From the NCBI GenBank assembly GCA_019915135.1, contig JAHLMK010000007.1, positions 1,612,001-1,676,000 of the forward strand: a stretch of 64,000 nt of DNA. The letters run 5' to 3'. A model generated the notes under the pieces. It saw only the letters and a program-made list of their open reading frames with translations, was not told the DNA's origin and ran no database searches. Shown piece by piece: positions 33,399-44,139 of this stretch. This DNA is from Strobilurus pachycystidiatus. Its lineage: Eukaryota; Basidiomycota; Agaricomycetes; Agaricales; Physalacriaceae. Within the stretch, counting starts at the first letter, position 1. Every line of letters starts with the position of its first letter. The translations under genes and the position numbers were made by a program.

Positions 33399-33844
33399 CC
33401 CCGCGTTTGCCACCATCACGTCGAGAGGGCCCAGCTCGTCGACCGACGTCTGCACCAGAACTTGAACGTCCGACTTGTCACTGACATCCCCCAGTGCAGA
33501 CACAGCATTGCGGCCCTTTGCTTTGATTTCGCGAACAACCTGAGAAACGATATCAGAATTTTGGCCATAGATGATTTGGAAGGCGCACCTCGTCAACGAG
33601 AGCGCTGTTCTTGGGGAGATCGTTGACGCATACATCAAAGCCGTCGGTTGCAAGGCGTAAGGCTATCGATTTGCCTCTACGGAGGCGATAAGCCGCCCGT
33701 GTTACTGTCACGGTTCATGTAGAAGCGAACGGACATTCCCTGCGCAGCGCCTGTTACTATAGCAGTCCGTTGCGCAATCGAGGTAGACGCGAAGGATCGT
33801 GCAAATCGAGGGGAAGTGCGTCGTCGTAACAGATTGAGAATCAT
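33393..33844 (-). pseudogene. short-chain dehydrogenase, 5' half, truncated by transposon insertion
   Basis: The N-terminus MILNLLRRRTSPRFARSFAS looks like a mitochondrial presequence. It is followed by QRTAIVTGAAQG, which continues after an intron as IGKSIALRLATDGFDVCVND, giving the NAD(P)-binding TGxxxGxG motif. After a second intron come VVREIKAKGRNAVSALGDVS and LDVMVANAGIA, the NAG motif. The coding sequence stops matching the family exactly at the ATAGCA duplication and runs into the transposon end. The two proposed introns end in TAG and CAG; the first has a weak GTCCGT donor. With the 3' half at 29729-30293 it makes one gene of ordinary SDR length. As it stands, transcripts would read into the inverted repeat. 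Confidence 0.85.
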
Positions 33845-34435
33845 GATGGTTTGTACTTGTGAATGCTTGACCACGGGTCTGGAAGTCGTGTCCCGGGCAA
33901 GATTACGCAAGTGAGAAGTCGATGCGAACTTCGAAGGACCGTGAGGTCATTGATTCTGATATTCGGTGGAAAGGTAAGTATATATGGAGCAAATCAAACA
34001 ATGCCTGCGTGCGATCCCGGACGGCGTTTTGGGCGCGGCGATGTAGCATAACTTTGAGTATGAGTTCACGGAAACAGTAACCCTTCCCAGGCCTGTCCCA
34101 ACCTGAGAAAACGACGAAGAGAGACGGTGTCCGGGATGCCCAATATGTGCGCGAGCCTGATTGTCTGAGCCAGTCGTGTTCACTGGTAGTGAGAGCATGT
34201 CAGCCAAGAATCAGACACGAACGTGTGCGAGCGACGAGAGCTTGTCGGACATCGGGCCGACATCCGGCTAGACACGAAAGGGCCGCCGGCATGCCGGCAG
34301 TGTTTCATCACAGCCCGCTCTTCTTCCACTGCGGGCGTCGCAGTCCGCTCCTTTTGTCTACTGAATAGCCTCTTTGCTTTCCCTTTCCATCCGCCTTACC
34401 TCGATTTCCTCGCGGATGTGCGCCAAAGCGTTGTG
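33845..34435. other. divergent intergenic region
   Basis: Between the start of the split dehydrogenase and the aspartic protease. No gene supported. Confidence 0.45.
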
Positions 34436-36484
34436 ATGTGGCCAACCCTTGCCTTGCTCTTTGCTTTCGCCCTTCTCGCCGACGGAAGTGTTCAACTAGC
34501 GGACTGGTCTGCGCCAAAGAAACTTCCCCTTTATCGTCGTGATACTGCTACCAATGGCACGACCGCCGGGATGACGTCTGTGACGCTCTCCAGCGATGGC
34601 CAGTGCGTTCGCATTGCCCTTCCTTATGACTGTAGCCGAGCCCTCCCACAGATCTTATTATGCAGTTATCAAGGCGGGAGCAACATATTTCCGTGTCGCT
34701 CTTGATACTGCTTCTTCTGATCTATGGCTTATTTCGACCAACTGTACCACATCCGAATGCACCGCTGTGCCTCGATATCCCTTGGCGTACGAGAGTGGGA
34801 CCTTTGGCACTGTCAACGACAATTCCACCGTTTACAGCGTCAGTTATTCGGATGGAACCGGTGAGCGTCAATCCCCACCGTCTTGTCCGGGGCGCTCAAC
34901 TTCCCTGCACAGTGGCGGATGGAGTGGTCGCGCGAGAAACCGTGCTCTTTGCCAATATCACCGTCGAGAATCAAGTCTTGGGCTTCATTGACTCGGGAAA
35001 TGTATCCATGACCGACGAAATGAGCGGTATTCTGGGCCTGGGCTTTCCACGACTTTCTAGCGTACCAGACACAGTGACGAACTGTGAGTCGGGTCTCACT
35101 CATCAACAAACGAAATCTAACGCGATTGCTAGCCACTCCTTTTTTCGCTCACCTTGCGCAGCAAGGCCTCTTGGACTACCCACTGTTCGGTCTCAGTCTC
35201 ACACGGAATGCCACTGGCACCTTGACGTTAGGTTCGGGAACTTGAACATCATCTGATTGTTGTTGAACGGCCTCTTAGGTGCTATTGATGCATCTGTTGT
35301 CACAAACGTCAGCGCAATCGGTTGGCATCCCGTCGTCGAATTCGCTCCCATTGGCAATGAAAGCAATACGTCAAGTTATCTGCACTGGGTTACACCTCTC
35401 GCGTCGTTCGCGGTCAATGGCACAGCAGTAACGCCGACTCCGACGTATCCGACAATAACGAACAATGCATCGCTTGCCCTTTTCGACGTGTACGTCCATT
35501 CGTGTCGTTTAGAATATCAACTGACGTCCATCAGAGGGGCAAGCGGAATCTATGGGCCTTACGCTGATGTGGGTGACGTTTACAGGCATGTGCGTCGTCT
35601 AATTGTTCATATGTTAGGTGTCAAGGCTCTTTGGCGGAATCAGTGGAGCTCGTCTTGTTGATACAGATAATGGTCTCTGGGCTATCCCGTGTGACACGTT
35701 GGTGACCATGAGTTTCACATTCGGGTGAGCCGTGCTCTCGTTCCTATCCTTTCCATAGCTGATCGACGTTTCCAGTGACCAAAACATCACTTTACAGCCT
35801 TCGGACTTCATAATCGGGCGTGCTTCTGAGAACCCGAACCTTTGTCTCTCGTGGCCAGCAGCAACTGCTCCCAGTTCCGATGGTATCGACTGGCAGTTCG
35901 GTGCCGCGTTTCTCCGTACGGTCTACTCCGTTTTCAGGTAAGCTGAGAGTGCTCGCATATCGCACGTGCACTCTCTTACACCCGCCAGCTACGGGATCAA
36001 CTACGAAGAAGCTCCACTTCTCGGTTTCTACAGCCTGCGGAATCAAACTATTGTGGCCGAAACTGGGGACTATATCTCCTCGTATCTCTCGTCCATATCT
36101 GCAACCATTGATACAGCCCTACCGAACTCGCTACTGTCGACGCCGACGTACACGACGCCTCTATATACTTTCAATTCATCTATCTCTGCACCTACAGGCG
36201 GCATCGTCACCGCAGAGCTTGCCACGAGCACGTACAGCGCTATCTTCGCCGCAGTTACGAACGTGACTGCGTTGCCGACCATCCGCCCAGTGGTGGAGAC
36301 CCTCGTCATCACCAACACAAAGGGCGTTGTAACCACCATTACATCGACAGCCTCTGCTGAAGCCGTAACCCTTGGTTCACCGCCAGGTTGGCATACCTCC
36401 GGCGCTTCACGAACGCTTACATCGCATCGCTTTCTACCTATCGTACTATCCGCTTTCGTAGCATATCGGACATTGTTCTTATAG
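34436..36484 (+). CDS. pepsin-family (A1) aspartic protease with GPI-type C-terminus
   Basis: MWPTLALLFAFALLADGSV is a signal peptide, followed by a prosegment with a basic YRRD site. An intron ending at a CACAG acceptor gives SYYAVIKAGATYFRVALD, then the first active-site loop DTASSDLW, where the usual DTGS has Ala for Gly. Later come ILGLGFPRLSSVP and YPLFGLSLTRNATG-like family blocks. The second active-site region reads FDVGASGIYGP, with Val where Thr or Ser is normal. FLRTVYSVFSYG and a Ser/Thr-rich tail end in a hydrophobic SHRFLPIVLSAFVAYRTLFL, typical of GPI attachment. It is likely a wall- or membrane-bound protease (yapsin-like), with several N-glycosylation sites. Both Asp residues are retained, but activity is uncertain given the substitutions. 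Confidence 0.82.
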
Positions 36485-37250
36485 CAGTATCGTTTGTCAA
36501 ATTAATGGACCTCCACCTAGCTACCCCGAGACCTCCTTCTTTGAAGTTTCCTGCGCGCCGTTTTGTTGCTTCTCAGGGCGGTCTGGTCAGTGTTTCTTCC
36601 CTTCTACCAGATTTGGCTCTCAAGGCCGGTGTTGTTACAGTTGCCAGCAAACAAGCCTGCCAGGGTTCCAAAGTTTAATTGTTGGCTTACCCTCTGACTG
36701 ACGTCCTTTCCTCGGCCACGCCCAGCGCTTAGAGATGTGAAACTTGTGTTATATCTGATCCAATGAGTTATGTATTATTATCCGTCTGTCTCCGCGGGAT
36801 CCAAGTTGTGTTGGACGTCCGTCGCCCAATACTGCCACGCTGCGTCAACTAAATTTGACTGGCCTTCACTCCTCTTTTGGTACCGACACAAGCTCCGAGT
36901 AGTGATTTGGCTCGGGCCTTCTTGTACGCCAGTTGGTGAGGCTTTTACACTCACTATTACCATCATGCTGAAGGTTTTACTCCCCCTGCAGCTGTCCGAG
37001 TTTGAGGACTCGGTGCAGCACTGATGAGCCCGTCATTAAAGCAATGCTGTGTCTCTAATAGCCTACATATAGTACCTTCTGTTCTTCCTGCATGAGGCTA
37101 TGTGATCGGCTACTTACATAGTCACTTGTACCGCATAGCGCGGCCAGTGCCATTCGTATACCTTAAGAGCAGGTGCGCGTCCCCTCTATGAGCGCCCATT
37201 GCTGGCAAACTGACAGCGTTCGCTCATCTTCGTTCTACCATCTAGCTGCG
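36485..37250. other. intergenic region; no kinase N-lobe found
   Basis: I searched this stretch for the missing N-lobe of the kinase-like gene downstream and found no Gly-rich loop or VAIK-like Lys. No other gene supported. Confidence 0.45.
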
Positions 37251-38328
37251 ATGCTGCCGTTTGAGGCGCGTCGAACACTCAAGCGCCTTCTCTCAGCATT
37301 CAAATCGTTGTTTCATTCCTCGCGGTCCCACTATACAAGACAATCAGAGGCCCTGCCGCACGAGTCGGAGGAGCAAAATCTGTCTGTTGTAGAACTGCGA
37401 GAGCATTTCGGGGATACTTTCCCTCTGCAACTCACCAAGGTGCTTGCTCGAGATATTCTTTGCACTTTACGGGACTATGAAAAGACAGGTGTTCTGCACG
37501 GAGGCAAGTCCACCAATAAGCATGGTGTTCCAGAACTGCTGATGCTGAATCTTTATATCCTACAGATATCAATCAGTATTCTATTGTCATGAACGTCAGA
37601 GATCTTAACTGGATATTGGAACGCTTCAGAGACGAAGAATCCGGTGACGATGGGGCGGAAAGCAGTACTTCATCAGCAGAACAGTTCCCTGTGGTATTCC
37701 AGCTGGCCGTTGTCGGTACGTTCTCATCGACTCCGAGTCTATGTCAAGTTCGGGATACCGATAATACGTATAGACAGTCACCCGCAAACCTCCCTCTCCG
37801 CGCGATCGCCCGAAGCGATTATAGGCGCACCGCGCGACGTTTCCGGAGAGCTATGGAGTTTGGCCTGTGTCGTACGTCCTTTACACTCAATGCCGGTACC
37901 ACCGAATCCGAGCGTCTTCCAGATCTACTGTCTTCTAACCAACGAGAGCCTCTTCGATCCCTCTTTTCAGTGTACTGATCTCGGATTAACCCCCGACGAA
38001 TCACATATAATCCAAATCATGGAGATGTTTGGAGAGTTCCCTCCGAAATTCTTGGAACAAGGTGGCGAGTCTCGAAAATGGTTCAACGCGGATGGTGACT
38101 ATTATACACGCCGTTTCATCGTGGTCTGACTTTTCCCAAGGATCGCTCCTGATAGAAACGACGCTCTACCCGGTAAACTTCGGGGATGTGCTACGTATGT
38201 ATATGTCTGTGTCGCCCGTTGACGCCGATGAAACCTTTGATTTCTTGGGATGCATCCTACGCATTCTGCCCTTGGATAGAACAGGCGTACGTGAGCTTTC
38301 CAAGCATGTTTGGCTGTCGACCGTGTAG
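37251..38328 (+). CDS. SRPK-like protein kinase homolog, C-lobe only, likely pseudokinase
   Basis: The spliced protein of roughly 280 residues resembles the C-terminal lobe of SR-protein kinases. It has FPLQLTKVLARDILCTLRDY (helix E), a catalytic-loop equivalent VLHGDINQYSIVMNV, a region LAVVDSHP where the Mg-binding loop should be, SARSPEAIIGAP (the YRSPE element), DVSGELWSLACVIYCLLT, SLFDP, and a final RELSKHVWLS. The loop keeps H.D but has Asn for Lys and Ser for the metal-binding Asn. No N-lobe precedes it. The intron in the catalytic loop has a GC donor (GGAG then GCAAGT) and a CTACAG acceptor, and it joins the HGDI motif perfectly. Degenerate kinases of this family are abundant in Agaricomycetes. 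It may be a pseudokinase or a decaying gene. Confidence 0.7.
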
Positions 38329-38580
38329 AAAAACCTTGCCTGATCCTTGGTTATGTCTTGCCCTGTGGCGCTGGTCTGTGTCAATAGTCAACATTCAAGT
38401 CGCACTCGTACATCATTGTATATCCTGTAACTACATAGCTTGCTCCGTGAATCTTATTCCACTGAGTTTCTGCCAGTCCTGGTCAACGAGCGATCACACT
38501 GCGATCACCTGACCGCATTCGCGTTACATGTCACCAACGGCATCGGCCCTGCAGCCGATGCTCCCTGCTCGTCGACGCCC

Positions 38581-41500
38581 ATGTCGGTCAAGAATAATCT
38601 CCAGGATGTCTTGAAAAAGCGTGGGAGCCACAATGCCACACCGTCGTCGTCCTCTAGCACGCTTTCAGCTGTGTCTTCGACAAAGGTATGGGCCATTCAT
38701 GCACCATGCTTCACGACGCCAACAGCCACTTCTCTCCAGGTCAACAAATTCAAGCCAGCAGCAGCGCCTGCCTCATCACGTATGGCTCTCTCGTCCGTCT
38801 TTGACCTGTCTCATCGTTTCAAAAGTGCGCAACGTACCTTCCTTGCCGTCTTTCTCCACCCCTGGCTTTGGAAAGAAAGGCGCGACCCCGGTTGCCGTTG
38901 TCTCGCGCCCGCCTCCCACACCAGTCACGCCGGTGGTCTCTTACATTGAGAAAAAGTCGGCCTCTCCTGGAACAAAGCGCAGCCCATTATACAACGCGCA
39001 GCCCATCAAACGGCAAAAGCAACAGATCACCAACAAAGAGAACCAGCATGATATCACAGCCTCGCCCGAACGCCCGACTGCGCAGGCCAAAGGGAAATCC
39101 AAGGCCGCAACACCGGACGATGACCAGCCGTGGCTGAGTCTGGAGCTGGATGACGGGTTCAATCCAAATCCTTTCGCACGTCTTGCAACGGATTTCCCTG
39201 CATATGTCCTGCCTGTCTCATCACCCAAGAAGACGACGCGTCATGAATCGGTCAGGTTCTACACATCCCACCCCAACTCTGACTCAATGATTTCATTAGG
39301 ACTCTGCGTCCTCTCTTCGCGGGAAACTCTCGTATAACGAAGCCATGCACAAAACAAACTCGGAGAGTATAGCCAAATATCATCACTCGAATGATCCTTG
39401 TGTTGATATCGCGACTCTGAACGCAATTCGGTCAGCTGCTTGATGTCCTTGGCCATCTTGTCATTCTCACCGCCAGTAGGAATCTCTTGACCGAACGGAT
39501 TCAATCTCTCAAAGAGCTGATCTCTGCAATACCGTCAGAAGATCAACCAACGCCCCCTTCAAATGTCTCCCCCTACTTCCAATCCTCGAGATCCACGACA
39601 GCCGGCCCTTCCTCGGACATTCACATTCGAGCACCTTCCCCTCCCATCAATATCGACAGCGACGACGCGCTATGGGATGACATGGAGGACATGCCGGACT
39701 TCGATGATGATGATGATTCAGTGATCGAAATCATCAATGAGGCGCCTGCAAAGCCCTCTGGCGAGCCCCCACTAGCTAAAGAGTTGGTAGGAAGCCCTTA
39801 TTACAAGGAGATTATGGACAAGCTACGGAAGGTCTATCGTCTCCAGAGCTTCCGTACCAACCAACTCGAAGCAATCACTGCCGCCATGGATGGTCGCGAC
39901 GTCTTTGTTCTGATGCCTACCGGGGGAGGCAAAAGTCTATGTTACCAGCTTCCAGCGGTTTGTACGAGTGGCAGGACGAAAGGCATTACGATTGTCGTTT
40001 CCCCTCTTCTCGCCTTGATGCAAAATCAGGTCGATGGTCTCAAAGAGAAACATGTCGACGTGCTCCTGTGGAACTCGGAAACGACTGACGTGGGCGACAT
40101 CATGAGGCGACTTAGAGGGCCTGACAAACCAAGCCTTCTTTACGTGACCCCCGAGAAGTTGAAGGACAGTGGATCGACTCGCAGCATATTGTCAGACCTG
40201 TATCGGAACTCTCAACTGGCAAGGTTCGTTATCGACGAGGCGCATTGTATCTCGACGTGGGGAAAAGACTTCCGTGATGCGGTGGGTTCTGATGCCACTG
40301 CCTGAATACAGCTAAACCTTCCTGCAGTACAAATCTCTTGGTTCGCTTCGGAGCGACTATCCCGATGTTCCTATCATGGCACTCACCGCCACTGCCAACC
40401 AGATGATGGTCGATGACATCAAGGAGAAGTTGCAGTTGCGAGACTGCGCGTCCTTCACTCAGTCGTTCAACCGACCCAACCTGAACTATCAGATTTTACC
40501 CAAGCGAGGAGCGGTCCTCGATGACATCGTGAAATACATACAGAAAACTCACCCGAACAAGACGGGAGTCCTCTACTGTTTGTCGAGGGATAAATGTGAA
40601 AAGGTCGCCGCAAAACTTCGCGAGAAAGGTCTTAGCGCCAAACATTACCACGCAAAGATGGATCCCTCGGATAAAGAGCGCGTGCAGACGGAGTGGCAGA
40701 GCGGCAAAGTTCGAATCATCGTCGCCACGGTGAGACACTACACCCCTACCCCGTATTCCGTCCTTCTAACGCGTCGCCTAGATTGCGTTCGGGATGGGAA
40801 TTGATAAACCGGATGGTAAGCACTTTTCAGAGATGCCTTTCTTGCCTAACTTCGCCTTCAGTCCGTTTTGTTATACACCATGACTTACCCACAAGTCTTG
40901 ACGGGTACAGTGCCCCGTTTCCTTTTCCATAGTTGTCTCTAATATGTGGCCAGTTACTATCAACAAACCGGACGGGCTGGAAGAGATGGGCTACCCGCGG
41001 ATTGCATCCTCTGTGAGTAATATGTCACTCCATAGTTGCCCCACCTGATCGAAATTTAGACTATTCGTATCGTGACTTCAACAACGCTACCAGCATGATC
41101 ACGAAGAGTTGTAAAGAACGGTCGGTACCCTACCAAGAGGTCGAAAGACAAATTCAGGACGTCCGAGTCGTGATGCAATATTGCGAGAACGAGACAGAAT
41201 GTCGCCGCGTCCTTCTTCTGCAGTTCTTCAACGAGAAGTTCGACATCACACTTTGCCGCGGCCGCTGCAATAATTGTGCCAATCGGGAGGTTCTCGTAGA
41301 GCAGGATGTCACCAAAGAAGCAAGGGAGGCAGTCGAGTTGGTGCAGAAATTGGAAGCACAGAACCTCACTCAAGAGCAATGTCGCTCGGTCTTCCAGGGC
41401 AAGGTCATCACCAAGGGCTCGTTCAACCACTACTCTTTTTTTGGGGCTGGTTCGCACCTTAGCAAGGATGTTGCAGAGCATCTTTTCAACAAACTTCTCT

Positions 41501-41737
41501 TCCACGACGTGCTCCGCGAGGTTTCTCTCCCCAATGGCTCAGGTTGGCATGCGATGTACCTGAAGGTATGTATGTTCTCGTTTCTTGTCACCATACGTCC
41601 TGACTTTGTTCTAGATCGGGCCCAAGGCGGATGACTTCTTGCGCATGAAGGCATTCCGTTTGAAGTGCCGACCAAAGGCTGCCAAAGTCGTGACGGAGAA
41701 AGCAATATCGCGACGGGGGAAGAAGAAGACGTCTTGA
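38581..41737 (+). CDS. RecQ-family DNA helicase
   Basis: A 3'-5' DNA helicase of genome maintenance. After a long disordered N-terminus (Ser/Pro-rich, with KRQKQQITNKENQ) and an acidic patch, the helicase core begins with LRKVYRLQSFRTNQLEAI (motif 0). Then come MPTGGGKSLCYQLP (motif I), VVSPLLALMQNQV, FVIDEAHCISTWG (motif II, split by an intron just after), IMALTATA (III), YCLSRDKCE, VATIAFGMGIDKPD (V, across an intron) and YYQQTGRAGRDG (VI, across introns). The RQC zinc-binding part has YCENETECRRVLLLQFFNE and CRGRCNNC, followed by a winged helix (FFGAGSHLSKDVAEHLF). It ends soon after in a Lys/Arg-rich tail, without a recognisable HRDC domain. It is therefore more like a short RecQ than full Sgs1/BLM. 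The start at 38581 is the first Met of the frame. Confidence 0.9.
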
Positions 41738-42381
41738 CAATGACACTTCGTTTGTCCCGCGAGCTATCCACATCTATCTTCTCATAGTCTATCACACATT
41801 CTCCGTAGTACCACTATTCCGTATACAATTCAACAATCATCTTGACAGTTTCTCACCTCGACGAAGGCTTGTACATGAATAATTGGCATTGCGGCGCGAC
41901 TTCCAATGGATGGCAGGGACGATGGGAGCTGAACGACACGAACTCGGAGTGAGACTGTCTGTGGGTCTGATGCCTGATATTACGAAACAGCATAGCTCGT
42001 CCCTAGACTCTTTGGGTGGCGCTATTTCTAGGCATGGTTTTCATTCGATTATAGCCCTCGGAGGTCCCCAGTGGCCGAATGAGCATGGGCGTCGGACGCG
42101 ACACCTCCTCCGTCCTACTGAATGAGATCTATCCCTCCAAAGTCAAGGCACAGGGACCGACACGGTGTAGTCACGTCTGTATCCATCGGGGTGTGTACTA
42201 CGTGGTGCGTCTGAGCTCGAGTTGAGGATACAGATCTCAATTCTTCGTAATGAATATTATTTCTTGAGAGGGAACTTTTCTGATGTCGCAATGAATCAGG
42301 ACACACTACGAATACTGTAATGGGCCACCACAACTATCATTGGCAGTATTACTAACGACGTCTATCTGCCAATATGTACAC
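41738..42381. other. convergent intergenic region
   Basis: Between the 3' ends of the helicase and TyrRS genes. No supported gene. Confidence 0.45.
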
Positions 42382-43960
42382 TCATGTAGTTGGTTCCGCC
42401 ACCGGCGCCGCGTCCACCGTCGCTTCAGATGGGGCATCAGTCGTCGGTGGTGGAGCGGTCTTTTGAGCATTTTTGCCCTTGCCCGGAGGAGGTGGATGGT
42501 AAACTTTTTCCTGGAAATCGTAAGTCTGGATGTAAGCCGAGACGAATTAGAAACACGCTCTCACTTTCTTCTTCTTCTTGACATCCTTAGCATTCGGATC
42601 AGGATAGGCAAGCTTCTCGATCTTCTGCCACTCCTCGTTCTCCTGGAAGGCCGTGCGAATAGGGTCCAAGAGCTTATTGATGGCACCTCCGACAGCGAGC
42701 TTCAAGTCTTTAGGATGAATGGCCTTTGAAGCAAAGTCTGCCTTCATGTCGGCGTAGTTTGAGTAATGTGTGGGACCACCGAATTTTTCGTCTCGTTCGA
42801 TGGTAAAAAGGGTGCCCTCAGGAGCGTTTGGGGGGATGAAAGAAAGGGGATATTCAACAACACCATCTGCGGATGCTTTGATGTGGTCGAGACGCAACTG
42901 GCTTGCTGGGAATAATACTGCCTCGGCGAACGCCAACAGGCCGTTTTCTTCTGCATTACCCTCTTCACAAAATGCGGCCTTGATCTTCTTGCGAACGACC
43001 TCTGGACTGTCGAGGAAATCGATTTTGGAGTTTGGATCGGAGGAGGACATTTTTCCACCAGCAAGACCCGGGACCATTGCGTTCATGAGATGTGCGCGTT
43101 TCTTGTATCCGAGACGTGGAAGGTAGAGTTCTGCAAAGGTGAATATTTTTCGCTAGGACAACCGCATGAGCATTGCTCGACGCTTGAGTGGTAGTCGCGT
43201 ACCTGATCGACGCCACCGAACTGGAAGTCTACATCAAGATACTGCTCGTCGAGGGCTTGTAGACCTGGGTAGAGCAGTCCACTGAGAAGAGGACTCTCGA
43301 CTTGCTTAACGACTTCAGCACCAGCTTTCTTCGCGTCGTGTTCCGTGACAGTAGCACATAACTTGTAGTTGTCCAAGCTGTACTCTTTCGTCAGCTGGTA
43401 TGAAGAGCCTTCGACGAAAACGAGTCTTGATACTGGGATGCCGAGTGATTTGAACACGGCGAGAAGAATGAATTGATAGTATTTCGTGCGGTGGGCGACG
43501 AGCTCCAACGGCGCCTTCATGTTATCGAGGAATGCATGGACATCTGTTTGTTCTGTTAGCTCAGCAACATTGGGAGAAGCGGACTATCTCGCCTGCGAGC
43601 AGAACCTTGACCTATCCGAAGTCAGATCGATTAGTTAAATGGTATGGAGGCCACGACGCACCACAACGTCTGCTCTCAAGAAATCCGAGATCTTGGTGAG
43701 GGGAACAAAGTATCCGATGTGCGCTGTTTCGAGGTCAGCTATGCATGCCAATAACGAGGAGAGTTGTTGGCTAACGTCTTCCTGTGGGTGCGGTTCCTAG
43801 TAGAGCGTTTAAATACACGTAGACCGTAAGGATTACAGTGCATACCCCAGTAGCATTTCGGTGTCCGTCCTTCGGCAAGAATGGTCTTTATAATATCTGC
43901 GCCGAGAACTTCTTGCAGTCGTCGCGTTATAAGCTCGAACTTTTCATCCGCAGATGCCAT
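42382..43960 (-). CDS. TYS1: cytosolic tyrosyl-tRNA synthetase
   Basis: Charges tRNA-Tyr with tyrosine in the cytosol. The N-terminus [20 protein letters not shown] is that of the eukaryotic enzyme, and an early exon has the RTPKCYWG motif. [17 protein letters not shown] signature (the HIGH equivalent) lies near 43700-43800. [27 protein letters not shown] and [18 protein letters not shown] (the KMSKS motif) follow, with [18 protein letters not shown] near the end of the core. A last intron after a Lys-rich run leads to [17 protein letters not shown] and an Ala/Pro/Thr-rich tail ending at 42382. No EMAP-II domain is present, as usual in fungi. Met at 43960 is chosen; an in-frame Met at 43999 would add 13 residues. 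Confidence 0.92.
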
Positions 43961-44139
43961 CGCTTGTACAGTGCTTGTAGTGATAGTGAAAGTTACCAAG
44001 ATTATGATACGATCCGATCGTGACTCGTGCTTTTGCTTGGCCGTGTTATCACCGGTTGATCTTATCTAATCTAAATGGTCATTCTCGAGATGCACAGTAT
44101 GATACAGTACAATGAAGCAGGTAATGGGAGCAAATGATA

